Source: Planctomycetota bacterium
Lineage (GTDB): Bacteria; Planctomycetota; Planctomycetia; Isosphaerales; Isosphaeraceae
NCBI GenBank assembly: GCA_021777685.1
Contig: JAJYDH010000081.1
Span: 1-16,509 of the forward strand
Direction: 5' to 3'
DNA length: 16,509 nucleotides
How positions within the stretch are numbered: the stretch's first letter is position 1; each line of letters starts with the position of its first letter. Below the pieces are notes generated by a model that ran no database searches, was not told where the DNA came from, and was given only the letters and a program-made list of their open reading frames with translations. Below are positions 6,863-14,150 of this stretch, piece by piece. The translations under genes were made by a program, and so were the position numbers.

Positions 6863-7753
6863 TCAACCCTTCCGGAGCTGATCAACGCGTGCGGAGAGCT
6901 GGAACGCGGCGGCCTGGAACAGCCCGCGGGTGTTCCGGCTGGCCTCGCGGTAGGCCTCACCGAACCCTTCGGCCTTGGTCCAGTTGACGACATCCATGAC
7001 CTGCCTGGCCATCATCTCCAGCATCTCGTCGATGGTCGGCGCGGCCGCCGGGGGGATCGGGGCGAGGGCGACCGCCTTCGCCGAGCCGTCCTCCCAGGGG
7101 GCGGGGGCGAGGTCGCCCGGGACCTTCGCCGGGTCGATCCTCGGGAGCGGGTCGACCGTGTCATCCCAGGGCGCGTCGGCCTCGCGGCCCCCTCGGTCGC
7201 GGGGGTCGTCCTGCTGGGCGATCGCCTTGCCCTTGGGCCGGTGCTCATTCGGGTCCTTGGGCAGGCCGGCCGAGGGGTAGGTCTTGCCGTCGGCCCCGAT
7301 CCGGAGCGCGGAGGCGGGGAGCTGGCCGGCCTCGACGAGCTGCTTGCGGACCTTGGCAATCAGCTCGCGGCTGGCCCCCAGCTCCTCGGCGAGACGGCGA
7401 TCCGACCAGTCGTGATGGAGCCGGAGCTTGACCTCGACGGCGCGTCGACGCTCGGCCTTGCTCAGCGGGAGGCCGTGGAACAGGTTGACGCCCGCGACGA
7501 AGTCGAGCGCCTCGTCGAAGCTCCCCGGGCGGATCTCGACTGGGATCATCGGGCGGCCGAGCCGGACCGCCGCCGCGTGGCGGTGGAACCCGTCGGCGAG
7601 CAGGTAGCGGCCGTCGACCTCGAAGACCGTGACCGGCGGCATCCGGCCCCAGGCGTCGGCATAACGCTCGACCGTGAACTCGTCCAGCCGGTCGCGGAGG
7701 TTCAGGTTGGGGTCGAGGACCAGGTCATCGACCGGCACGTCGCGAATGTCCAT
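6863..7753 (-). CDS. Orphan ParB/StrR-like DNA-binding protein
   Basis: This 296-residue protein is a likely cytoplasmic DNA-binding regulator. The N-terminus carries a ParB/sulfiredoxin-fold nuclease-like domain: IRDVPVDDLVLDPNLNLR at about 3-20, then the box LLADGFHRHAAA at about 51-62, where GFHR occupies the place of the usual G(E/D)RR. A helix-turn-helix follows at about 113-136 (WSDRRLAEELGASRELIAKV). Next comes RIGADGKTYPS (about 151-161), a motif seen after the HTH in StrR-like and other orphan ParB proteins. The rest is a Pro/Asp-rich linker and a helical C-terminus. I chose the ATG at 7751-7753 because GGAGG (7759-7763) stands five bases ahead. A longer frame to 7846 has no such signal. 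No ParA ATPase or parS-like array is visible, so a role as transcription factor is more likely than one in plasmid or chromosome partition. Confidence 0.87.
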   Translation of the reverse strand: MDIRDVPVDDLVLDPNLNLRDRLDEFTVERYADAWGRMPPVTVFEVDGRYLLADGFHRHAAAVRLGRPMIPVEIRPGSFDEALDFVAGVNLFHGLPLSKAERRRAVEVKLRLHHDWSDRRLAEELGASRELIAKVRKQLVEAGQLPASALRIGADGKTYPSAGLPKDPNEHRPKGKAIAQQDDPRDRGGREADAPWDDTVDPLPRIDPAKVPGDLAPAPWEDGSAKAVALAPIPPAAAPTIDEMLEMMARQVMDVVNWTKAEGFGEAYREASRNTRGLFQAAAFQLSARVDQLRKG

Positions 7754-7918
7754 TCTCGCCTCCGACTCGGTCGGCACCCTCGCCTCGACATCAACGCAAC
7801 CCATCCATCGGCGAGAAAACCGGCGATCTCTAGGCGGTCCGCACATCCTCGGGTATCACTGATGGCGGATTTGAGGGTCATTCCGGCTTCGACGACCCAG
7901 GGGCACCCGGCAAACGTC

Positions 7919-8794
7919 ATGAGAATCCTCCTCACCGGCGCCAGCGGCCAACTCGGGGCCTATCTCATCGACCAACTTCGGAGGAGCGGCCACGAGCTGC
8001 TCGCCTGGAGCAAGTCCGAGCCCGGCCAGCGGTACGGGGTCGAGCTGACGCCGGTCGACCTGACCGACGCCGACGCGACCGACCGCGCCCTGGCCGGGGC
8101 CGACCCCGACGTGATCCTCCACGCCGCCGCCCTCAGCTCGGCCGAGGCCGTCCGGCTCGACCCCGCCAAAGCCCGATCGATCAACGTCGAGGCGACCCGT
8201 CGCCTGGCCGAATGGTCCGGCCGGCGCGGTCGTCGCCTGGTCTTCACGTCGACCGACCTCGTCTTCGACGGCTCGAAATCCTGGAACCGCGAGGACGATC
8301 CGGCCGGGCCGATCATGGCCTACGGCCGGACCAAGCTCGACGCGGAAGGGCCGGTCCTGGCGATCCCGGGCGGGGTCGTGGCCCGGGTCAGCCTCCTGTT
8401 CGGCCCCTCGCGGTCGGGGCGGCCGTACTTCTTCGACAGGGCCGTGGAAGGGCTCCGCGCCGGTGAGCCCCAGACCTTCTTCGAGGACGAGTACCGGACC
8501 CCCCTGCACCTCTCGGCCGCCGCCGCGATCCTGATCCGGCTGGCCGAGTCGGACCTCTCGGGGATCGTCCACGTCGCCGGCGCCGAGCGAGTCAGCCGGT
8601 TCGACCTGATGAGAAGGGCGGCGACCGCCCTCGGGCTCGACGCCGGACTCGTCCGCCCGAACCGCCGGGGCGACGCGGCGCTCCCCGAGCCCCGGCCGGC
8701 CGACGTCTCGCTCGACACGACCCGGCTGGCCTCGGCCTTCCCCGACATGCCTCGGCCGACGATCGAGGAGGCGCTCCGGCCCTCGCCCGCCTGA
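7919..8794 (+). CDS. RmlD-like SDR sugar-nucleotide reductase (dTDP-4-dehydrorhamnose reductase family)
   Basis: This 291-residue NAD(P)-dependent extended SDR most resembles RmlD, which reduces dTDP-4-dehydro-rhamnose to dTDP-rhamnose for surface polysaccharide. The nucleotide-binding motif TGASGQLG is at about 6-13. HAAALSSAEAVRLDP comes near 68-82 and STDLVFDG at about 111-118 (RmlD: S.D.VFDG). The catalytic YGRTK is at about 135-139. DEYRTPLH falls at about 190-197, and the C-terminal RPADVSLDTTRL matches the family's 'RP.(D/N)..LD..(R/K)L'. No rmlA/B/C neighbours are present, so the exact substrate is open; a more general NAD-dependent epimerase is possible. I chose MRILLTG at 7919 because the Rossmann strand begins there. 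The ribosome binding site is weak (AGGGG about 15 nt upstream), so an in-frame ATG at 7862 cannot be fully excluded. It is divergent from the ParB-like gene. Confidence 0.9.
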   Translation: MRILLTGASGQLGAYLIDQLRRSGHELLAWSKSEPGQRYGVELTPVDLTDADATDRALAGADPDVILHAAALSSAEAVRLDPAKARSINVEATRRLAEWSGRRGRRLVFTSTDLVFDGSKSWNREDDPAGPIMAYGRTKLDAEGPVLAIPGGVVARVSLLFGPSRSGRPYFFDRAVEGLRAGEPQTFFEDEYRTPLHLSAAAAILIRLAESDLSGIVHVAGAERVSRFDLMRRAATALGLDAGLVRPNRRGDAALPEPRPADVSLDTTRLASAFPDMPRPTIEEALRPSPA

Positions 8795-8804
8795 GGGATC
8801 AAGC

Positions 8805-8865
8805 ATGGCCGATCGGACGATGTTCGAGGGGCGGAACCGCAGGTTCCCGGTCGATCATCGGCCAT
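8805..8865. terminator. Nested inverted repeats between two convergent genes (putative bidirectional terminator)
   Basis: The outer arms ATGGCCGAT (8805-8813) and ATCGGCCAT (8857-8865) enclose the inner hairpin GGAACC-GCA-GGTTCC (8833-8847). The element fills the 89-base gap between the stops of the RmlD-like and YihY-like genes. No U-tract is seen, so the terminator role is inferred from symmetry and position. Confidence 0.5.
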
Positions 8866-8883
8866 CCAGATCGGCGGAGACGA

Positions 8884-9861
8884 TCACAGATCCGGGTTCG
8901 CCGGCTCCGCCTTCATCGAGGCGAAGTCGGGCGCATCGGCCGGGTTGGCCCGCTGGCCGAAGTTCTTGCCCAGCGGCGAGGCGTCCTCGATGATCTTGTT
9001 CACCTGGGCGGCCCCGAGCAGGATCAGGGCCGAGATCCAGAACCAGAACAGCAGCACCATCACGCCGCCGAGCGGACCATACGACTTGTCGTAATTGGCG
9101 AAGCTCTGGACGTAGATCCGGAACAGCATGGTCGCCCCCAGGAACAGCAGGCTCCCGGCGATGCTCCCGGGCGAGATCCACTCCCACCGCTGGTCGGCGT
9201 CGGGGGCGATGTAGAACGCGAAGGCGAAGCTGAAGAGCACCATCGCCTCCACGGCCGCATACTGGGCGAGGGTCGCGAGGAACGCGCCCGAGGAGCCGAG
9301 CCCGAGCTTCCGGAGGATGTACGGCCACGCCACGATCACCAGCAGCGACCCGACCAGGATCGCGGCCTGAGAGAGCGTCATCAGGATCGCGATCAGGCGG
9401 AGCTTGACGAACCCCCGACGATCGCGGACCCCGTAGATCCGGTTCATCGCGTCGATGACCGCGACGAACAGGCTCGACGCCAGCCAGAGCGTGATCGCCA
9501 GGCCGATCGAGATCAGCCCGACCGGCGGCTCGGACTGGAGCCGGCTGATCTGCCGCACGATCTCCTTCGACGCCTCGTGAGGGAGCGTGTGCTCCAGCAT
9601 CGACCGGAACTGATCGACCGTGAGGTTGCCGATCCCCCGGGCCTTCGGCGTGAGCCCTGTCAGGTCGGGCAGGAGCTGGACCGCCAGCGTCAGGACCAGG
9701 CCCAGGAACGGGACCAGGGCCAGCATCGCGTAGAAGGCGACCGCCGCGGCCCGGGTCTGGATCTCGTGCTCGTCGATCTCTCGCCAGGTCCGGATCGCCA
9801 GCTCCCGGGGCGTGAGCCCTCCCAGGCTGAGGGCCTCTCGGAGTCGCAGAGGGGGAAACAC
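8884..9861 (-). CDS. YihY/BrkB family inner-membrane protein
   Basis: This 325-residue polytopic membrane protein belongs to the YihY/virulence factor BrkB (formerly 'RNase BN-like') family. I see six hydrophobic spans at about 38-62, 115-137, 155-180, 198-219, 232-252 and 263-288. The family landmarks are present. RAAAVAFYAMLALVPFLGL near the N-terminus matches the usual 'aaalaFy.llsl.P'. MNRIYGVRDRRGF is near 139-151. YDKSYGPLGG is followed by a Trp-containing helix and GAAQVNK (about 257-289), where the family usually has GAE.N; here Glu is replaced by Gln. The start is GTG (9859-9861), supported by GGAGG (9871-9875) nine bases ahead. The nearby ATG at 9866-9868 is in another frame and too close to the Shine-Dalgarno. 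The tail is hydrophilic. The role is not firmly known for the family; transport or envelope functions have been suggested. Confidence 0.93.
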   Translation of the reverse strand: MFPPLRLREALSLGGLTPRELAIRTWREIDEHEIQTRAAAVAFYAMLALVPFLGLVLTLAVQLLPDLTGLTPKARGIGNLTVDQFRSMLEHTLPHEASKEIVRQISRLQSEPPVGLISIGLAITLWLASSLFVAVIDAMNRIYGVRDRRGFVKLRLIAILMTLSQAAILVGSLLVIVAWPYILRKLGLGSSGAFLATLAQYAAVEAMVLFSFAFAFYIAPDADQRWEWISPGSIAGSLLFLGATMLFRIYVQSFANYDKSYGPLGGVMVLLFWFWISALILLGAAQVNKIIEDASPLGKNFGQRANPADAPDFASMKAEPANPDL

Positions 9862-10010
9862 TGGGCCATTCCTCCCGGGTCGCGTCGTCTGGTCCGGAGA
9901 CTTCCCATGAGCATGCCGCGTGCCATCGGCACGGCGTTCGCAGACTTGATGTCACTCAGAGTATGGCCCATCGACGGCCGGCCCTCGAAATCCGCCCGAG
10001 GAAGAACCCA

Positions 10011-10565
10011 ATGGACCCGATCTCCCTCGTCATCGACAAGACCGAAGAACTCCTCGGCCACAGCCCGCACCCGGCCATCGTGGCGGTGCCGCTGGGGGCC
10101 TGGACGGTGAGCAACGTCTGCGACGGCCTCGCGCTCGCGACCGGCGAGCGGGCCTACGACGACGCCGCCAGGATCAGCATGGCCGTGGGCCTGGTCGGCG
10201 CCGTCGGGGCTGCCGTGACAGGGCTCCGCGACTACTCTTTCATCCCGAAGGATCGCCCAAGCCACGGCGTGGCCACCACCCACGGCCTGGGCAACGCTCT
10301 TGCCACGAGCCTGATGACCGCCAGCTTCATCATGAGGGTCCGCGACCATGGCGCCGGCCGACAGGCCAGCGTCGGCTCGCGCCTGCTCGCCCTGGGCGCC
10401 GGCGGGATCAGCCTCTATACCGCCTGGCTCGGCGGCAAGCTCGTCGAGGAGATGGGCGAGGCCGTCAAGCCGGCCATGGAACGGATGAAGGAAGACGAGG
10501 AGGACCACGGCCAGGGGCGGGAACGGCTCGACCCGAGCGCGCCGCTCGGCGTCCACCATCCCTGA
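10011..10565 (+). CDS. DUF2231 domain membrane protein
   Basis: This 184-residue predicted integral membrane protein has the DUF2231 layout. An HP motif opens the domain (HSPHPAIVAVPLGAW, about 17-31). Membrane spans are at about 22-42, 53-72, 92-109 and 123-140. Conserved positions include TGLRDY (about 70-75), the histidine in THGLGN (about 90-95), and the ending YTAWLGGKLVEEMGEAV, which matches the family's 'GG.L...(H/M)G..V'. The C-terminal tail is acidic and soluble. I chose the ATG at 10011 because GAGGA (9998-10002) stands eight bases ahead; a longer frame to 9963 has no such site. It diverges from the YihY-like gene across 149 bases, so the pair may share regulation. The biochemical function is unknown; the conserved histidines would suit a cofactor or metal, which is inference. 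Confidence 0.88.
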   Translation: MDPISLVIDKTEELLGHSPHPAIVAVPLGAWTVSNVCDGLALATGERAYDDAARISMAVGLVGAVGAAVTGLRDYSFIPKDRPSHGVATTHGLGNALATSLMTASFIMRVRDHGAGRQASVGSRLLALGAGGISLYTAWLGGKLVEEMGEAVKPAMERMKEDEEDHGQGRERLDPSAPLGVHHP

Positions 10566-10607
10566 AAATCGGCCGTGGTCCAGGTCGACTGGCCGCCCCT
10601 TCTTCCT

Positions 10608-10645
10608 CCCCTCTCCCTCTGGGAGAGGGGCCGGGGGTGAGGGGC
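10608..10645. repeat. CCCTCTCCC/GGGAGAGGG hairpin repeat between convergent genes
   Basis: CCCCTCTCCC-TCT-GGGAGAGGGG (10608-10630) is a perfect 10-bp hairpin with a 3-nt loop, followed by CCGGGGGTGAGGGG. This closely matches a REP-like intergenic motif that recurs in many GC-rich bacteria. A half-copy (GGGAGAGGG) is visible again near 10701-10710. Lying between the convergent ends of the DUF2231 and hydrolase genes, it may also stop transcripts from both sides. Confidence 0.7.
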
Positions 10646-10771
10646 GTCGCATCACGAGCGGGCCGAAGGAGAGGCTCTGTCCGGTCTCCACCCGACCAGC
10701 AGGGAGAGGGATGCAGCAGGATCGCCCGAGCGGCCCTCGAATGAATCGACGCTTGGCCGGCCTTTTGAGGC

Positions 10772-11650
10772 TCAGCGGCCCAGCCGCTCCTCGAACCACT
10801 TCACCACGTCGGCCACGACCTGCTCGCGTCCCAGCTCGTTGAGGGGCTCGTGTCGCATGTTCGGATAAAACTGGAGCGTCTTGTCCTCGGACGAGAGCTT
10901 GTCGAAGAAGAGCCGGCCGGCCTCGGGGTCGATGATCGGGTCGGAGCCTCCCAGGATCATGAGGATGGGCAGGCGGATCTCGGCGGCCCGGTCCAGGACC
11001 TCGGGCCCGGCCTCGGCCATCCCGAAGAACAGGGGCGGGCTGATCCGACCGTGGCGGAGCCGATCCGCCGCGATCTCGGCGATCACGTCGGGGTCGCGGG
11101 TGAGCTGGTCGTTGGTCAAGCCCGTGGGCAACGTCACGCCCGGGGCGACCCTGAGCAGGATCTCGCCCACCAGCCGCTTCCAGGACGGGACCTTGGCCGA
11201 GAGCCGGAGCGGGGGGTTGGAGACGACCAGGCCGGCCAGGCCGAAATCGCCGTCGAGCAGCGTGCGGAGGGCGACGAGCCCGCCGTTGGAATGCGCCAGA
11301 AGGAAGACGGGCAGGCCCGGCCGCTCTCGTTTCGCCCAGTCGATCGCGGCGGCGAGGTCGAGCGAGAGGTCGGAATAATGGCGGACCACCCCCCGCTTGC
11401 CGGCGCTCCGGCCGCTCCCCCGGTAGTCGAAGGCCAGGACGTCGATGCCGAGCGCGTCGCCCAGGTCGTCGGAGGTCCGGCGGTAGCTCCCGCCGTGCTC
11501 GCCCAGGCCGTGGGAGATCACGAGCGTCGCGCGAGGGTCTTTGACGGTCCGGAACCGGGCACGGAGCGGGGTCCCGTCGAGGGATGGGAATCCGACGTCG
11601 GCGAACTTCCCCGGGAGACCGTTCTCTTCGTGGATCGCCATCGAGGTCAT
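10772..11650 (-). CDS. Alpha/beta hydrolase, monoacylglycerol-lipase-like
   Basis: This 292-residue serine hydrolase of the 'serine aminopeptidase S33 / Hydrolase_4' type probably cleaves ester lipids such as monoacylglycerol or lysophospholipid. The oxyanion block SHGLGEHGGSY is at about 46-56 (family HG.GEH.GRY), and DYRGSGRSAGKRG at about 75-87 matches D.RGHG.S.G.RG. The nucleophile is Ser121 in LAHSNGG, where most members have GHSMGG. The acid is probably Asp237 in GGSDPIIDP, and the base His267 in MRHEPLNE. There is no signal peptide, so it is cytoplasmic. The ATG at 11648-11650 shares one base with the stop of the upstream methyltransferase (TGATG), and no Shine-Dalgarno is visible, so translation is probably coupled to that gene. 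The frame has no Cys-rich or lid insertion. The true substrate is open. Confidence 0.92.
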   Translation of the reverse strand: MTSMAIHEENGLPGKFADVGFPSLDGTPLRARFRTVKDPRATLVISHGLGEHGGSYRRTSDDLGDALGIDVLAFDYRGSGRSAGKRGVVRHYSDLSLDLAAAIDWAKRERPGLPVFLLAHSNGGLVALRTLLDGDFGLAGLVVSNPPLRLSAKVPSWKRLVGEILLRVAPGVTLPTGLTNDQLTRDPDVIAEIAADRLRHGRISPPLFFGMAEAGPEVLDRAAEIRLPILMILGGSDPIIDPEAGRLFFDKLSSEDKTLQFYPNMRHEPLNELGREQVVADVVKWFEERLGR

Positions 11651-12318
11651 CAGGAGGGGCGTCTCCAGGTCCAGGTCCAGTGCCGGTCGGAGGTCAGGGC
11701 GATGTCGTCGGCGGCCAGGCCGAGGCCGACGACGATCGCCCTGACTTCGTCCAGCGTCAGCGAGGCGTGGAGCGACTCTCTGAACAAATTCCGTGCCGCG
11801 ACGGGCTCGGAGGCCGCATGGCGGTCGACGAGGGCGTCCAGCTCCGCCTCGTCGGAGGGCCGGGCCAGGTCGCGGACCATGAGGGTCCCGCCCGGGGCGA
11901 CCAGCCGGACCATCTCGGCCAGCGCCGGGGCGGGGTCGGGGATGTGGTGGATGATCGTGTTCGAGACGACCGCCTCGAACCGGCCGTCGGAGAACGGCAG
12001 CCCTTTGGCGTCCCCCCGGCCGAAGCGAATCCGGTCGGTCAGGCCGGCGTCGGCGACGTTCCGCCTCGCCAGGTCGAGCATGGGCATGGCCAGGTCGACC
12101 CCGAAGACGCGGACCAGCCGGTCGGCCCGGCAGAGCGCGATCGGCAGGCGGGCCGGCCCGGTCCCGACGTCCAGGATCTCGCCGCCCCGGTTCGGGCCGT
12201 GAGCGGCCAGGAAGTCGGCGACGAACCGGGCGTTGACCGCCGAGTGGTCCATCGAGTCGTACTCGCGCGCCTCCTCGGGCTTATCCATCACCTCGGCTTC
12301 GAGCACGCGGTTCAGCAC
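11650..12318 (-). CDS. Class I SAM-dependent methyltransferase (Methyltransf_11/25 type)
   Basis: This 222-residue cytoplasmic methyltransferase has the small-molecule type Rossmann fold. Motif I is ILDVGTGPAR at about 48-57 (acidic residue then G.G). The second acidic site is VDLAMPML at about 74-81. GDAKGLPFSDGRFEAVVS at about 102-119 matches the family's 'gDa..LPf.d..FD.v.s'. TIIHHIPDP and LVAPGGTLMVRD follow, the latter at about 139-150. The start is taken as GTG at 12316-12318; an in-frame ATG at about 12286-12288 with GAGGTG just ahead is an alternative that would remove ten residues. The gene is translationally linked to the hydrolase downstream. The substrate is not recognisable; the pairing with a lipase-like hydrolase leaves lipid or small-ester metabolism possible. 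Confidence 0.92.
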   Translation of the reverse strand: MLNRVLEAEVMDKPEEAREYDSMDHSAVNARFVADFLAAHGPNRGGEILDVGTGPARLPIALCRADRLVRVFGVDLAMPMLDLARRNVADAGLTDRIRFGRGDAKGLPFSDGRFEAVVSNTIIHHIPDPAPALAEMVRLVAPGGTLMVRDLARPSDEAELDALVDRHAASEPVAARNLFRESLHASLTLDEVRAIVVGLGLAADDIALTSDRHWTWTWRRPS

Positions 12319-12375
12319 TTCGGATGGACCTCCGGGTCTTCGAGGGACGATCCTCGGCCCTGCTTTCCGGCGGAT

Positions 12376-12412
12376 TGTCGGGCGGGTCCCGCCGGGGCTC
12401 GCCCGCCCGACA
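12376..12412. terminator. GC-rich hairpin downstream of the TIM-barrel gene
   Basis: TGTCGGGCGGG (12376-12386) and CCCGCCCGACA (12402-12412) form a perfect 11-bp stem with a 15-nt loop. It begins ten bases beyond the stop of the Tat-exported TIM-barrel gene and ahead of the methyltransferase start. There is no U-tract, so an intrinsic terminator is only plausible. It suggests the two minus-strand units are separately transcribed or attenuated. Confidence 0.5.
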
Positions 12413-12421
12413 TCGAGGGCC

Positions 12422-13267
12422 TCAGGCCTTGAGCTTCGCGACCGCGTTCCGGGTCGCTTCGAGGCACTTCTGGATGTCGGCGATGGGGTCGTTCGGGTTC
12501 TCCTCGTACTCCAGGGCCAGGCAGTACGAGTAGTTGTTGGCGGCCAGGGCCTTGAGGAGGTCGACGAGCTTGAGGTCCCCCTCGCCGAGGATCTTGAAGG
12601 TCTTCGCGTCCTTCACGTCCTTGAGGTGGACGCCGTAGACCCGCTTGCCGAAGACCTCGACCGCGCGGACGGGGTCTTCCTTCGACCGGAGGAGGTGGCC
12701 GGTGTCGAGGCAGATGCCGATCTTGTCGCTGTGATTCTTGATGGCGGCGGCGATCTGGTCGATCTTCTCCCACCGGCTGCCGGGGCCGTGAGGGTGGATG
12801 CCGATGGCGATCCCGTACTCATCGACCAGCTTGTCGAGGCTGTCGAAGGCGTCGGGGGTGGGGTCGGCCGAGAGGTAGCCCAGGCCCATCGCCTTGCCGA
12901 ACTCGAAGAGCTTGCGGTTCTTGTCGTGGTCCTTGGAGAACCCCGAGACGCCGAAGCCGATCACCTGGACGCCCGAGGCGGCGGTCAGGCTCTTGTACTC
13001 GGACGCCTTGGCCGGGTCGGGGTTCGTGTGGGCGCTGTAGGATTCCCAGTAGTGGACGCCCAGCTCCTTGGTCTTGGCCAGGGCCTCCTCGGTCTTGTAA
13101 TGGCGGAGCGAGTAGCTCTGGAGGCCCATCTTGAACGGGCCGTAGGGGCCGGCCGGGGCGAGGTTCGCCAGGGCGGATCGGCCGCCCAGGGCCAGGGCGC
13201 CGGCGACGGCCAGGCCGGAGGCCAGGAAGTCGCGCCGGGAAGGGGTCCGCGAGCGATCGTGGGTCAT
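12422..13267 (-). CDS. Tat-exported sugar phosphate isomerase/epimerase-like TIM-barrel protein
   Basis: This 281-residue protein belongs to the xylose-isomerase-like TIM-barrel superfamily, many members of which epimerise or isomerise sugars and inositols with a divalent metal. The N-terminus is a twin-arginine signal: SRRDFLASG at about 10-18, a hydrophobic stretch to about 33, and a likely cleavage after ALA at about 34. It should therefore act folded in the periplasm. Candidate metal ligands at the family positions are Glu75 (YWESY), His158/His160 (IHPHG), Asp188 and His191 (CLDTGH), His214 (GVHLKD) and Glu253 (ALEYE). The ATG at 13265-13267 has GGAGG (13274-13278) six bases ahead. Planctomycetes carry many such Tat-exported paralogues, often in carbohydrate breakdown loci. 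Here no sulfatase or dehydrogenase partner is nearby, so the substrate is unknown. Confidence 0.93.
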   Translation of the reverse strand: MTHDRSRTPSRRDFLASGLAVAGALALGGRSALANLAPAGPYGPFKMGLQSYSLRHYKTEEALAKTKELGVHYWESYSAHTNPDPAKASEYKSLTAASGVQVIGFGVSGFSKDHDKNRKLFEFGKAMGLGYLSADPTPDAFDSLDKLVDEYGIAIGIHPHGPGSRWEKIDQIAAAIKNHSDKIGICLDTGHLLRSKEDPVRAVEVFGKRVYGVHLKDVKDAKTFKILGEGDLKLVDLLKALAANNYSYCLALEYEENPNDPIADIQKCLEATRNAVAKLKA

Positions 13268-13445
13268 AGCAAGCCTCCGGGTCAGGGCGGATCGAGGTCG
13301 ACCGGGATGGAGAGGGGCAACAACCAGGGCCCGAGGCTATCCGAAGCGCCGGGCCCGTTCCAGACCCCGGGTCGGAAAAACCGAGGCCGGGTGTCACCGG
13401 AGCGGGTCCGCGCCGTAGATCGTTGCCGGGGACGCCGCTCGTCGC

Positions 13446-13475
13446 TTGAGCACCCCGATCGGGGTCGGCTATGAT
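13446..13475 (+). promoter_or_regulatory. Sigma70-like promoter of the FHA-gene operon
   Basis: TTGAGC (13446-13451) and TATGAT (13470-13475) are separated by 18 bases and match the -35 and -10 consensus at 4/6 and 5/6 positions. A start near 13482 would leave a leader of about 70 nt before the FHA ATG at 13551. An in-frame extension of the FHA frame covers this promoter, which argues against the longer start. Confidence 0.6.
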
Positions 13476-13550
13476 GAAGATTCCGCGTGCGAGATGAACC
13501 CCCGACCTCTCCCCTTCGATCCCATCCGGTCCCACCGGGAGGACGTGTCG

Positions 13551-14150
13551 ATGCCGGCAGTTCCGAAAGTCCTGGGCATCCTCAAGCCGATCGGCGGGGG
13601 CGACCCCATCCCGCTGACCAAGGAGTCGTTGATCGTCGGCCGTCGGCCGTCGTGCGACATCTGCCTCGACTTCGACCTGATCTCGGGCAAGCATTGCGAG
13701 TTGCGGTTCCTCCACGGGATCTGGCATGTCCGCGACCTCGGCAGCACCAACGGGACGACCGTCAACGGGATGAAGTTCGCGACCGAGCAGAGCGTCCTGC
13801 CCGACGTCGAGGTCGGCATCGCCAGCCGGCTCTACACGATCGACTACGAGCCCGCCGGCCCGGCCAGCGTCATCGAGTCGGGTCAGGTGCTCGAGGAAGA
13901 GGTCTATGAGTCCCGGAAGCGCAAGTCGCTGATGGAGCTGGCCGGGCTGGAGTCGTCCGACGGCCCGAGGAAGTCGTACCGGCCCTCCCGGCCGCCCGAG
14001 CAGATCGAACGGCCCTCGGTCGACGAGGCCGAGTTCGAGGAGGCGATCCCCCGAGATGACGCCGCTGTCGGCCCGCTGCCCCTGGTCAACGCCTCCGACG
14101 AGGATTTCTTCAACCTGATCCAGGAAGACCTCGGCCCGAAGAAGAAATGA
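13551..14150 (+). CDS. FHA-domain protein (forkhead-associated, phosphothreonine reader)
   Basis: This 199-residue cytoplasmic protein has an N-terminal FHA domain at about 5-100. FHA domains bind phosphothreonine peptides and usually act with Ser/Thr kinases. The landmark residues are present: GR at 30-31 (VGRRPSCDI), S..H at 45-48 (ISGKHCEL) and GSTNGTTVNG at about 64-73. The rest is a charged, low-complexity tail with Arg/Pro and acidic stretches. It ends in an aromatic-acidic patch (EDFFNLIQEDLG, about 184-195) followed by three lysines, which looks like a docking or disordered tail. GGAGG (13538-13542) eight bases ahead decides the ATG at 13551 over upstream in-frame ATGs at 13446 and 13494. 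The stop overlaps the start of the next gene by four bases (ATGA), so the two products are probably made together. The partner is unknown. Confidence 0.92.
   Translation: MPAVPKVLGILKPIGGGDPIPLTKESLIVGRRPSCDICLDFDLISGKHCELRFLHGIWHVRDLGSTNGTTVNGMKFATEQSVLPDVEVGIASRLYTIDYEPAGPASVIESGQVLEEEVYESRKRKSLMELAGLESSDGPRKSYRPSRPPEQIERPSVDEAEFEEAIPRDDAAVGPLPLVNASDEDFFNLIQEDLGPKKK

Noticed and set aside
6863..7753. A plasmid or chromosome partition locus (ParB)
   Set aside because: No ParA ATPase, no parS-like repeats and no replication gene are present; the StrR-like RIGADGKTYPS motif fits an orphan regulator better.
7831..7859. Possible promoter for the RmlD-like gene (TATCAC at 7854-7859)
   Set aside because: The hexamer 17 bases upstream (TAGGCG) is not a credible -35.
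6542..7918. A long N-terminal extension of the RmlD-like frame
   Set aside because: It runs antisense through the ParB-like gene, lacks any domain, and the Rossmann start MRILLTG is at 7919.
13338..13361. ECF-sigma-like promoter (GGAAC then GGATA on the minus strand) for the Tat-exported TIM-barrel gene
   Set aside because: The spacer is 14 bases, shorter than the 16-17 expected for ECF promoters, and the -10 match is poor.
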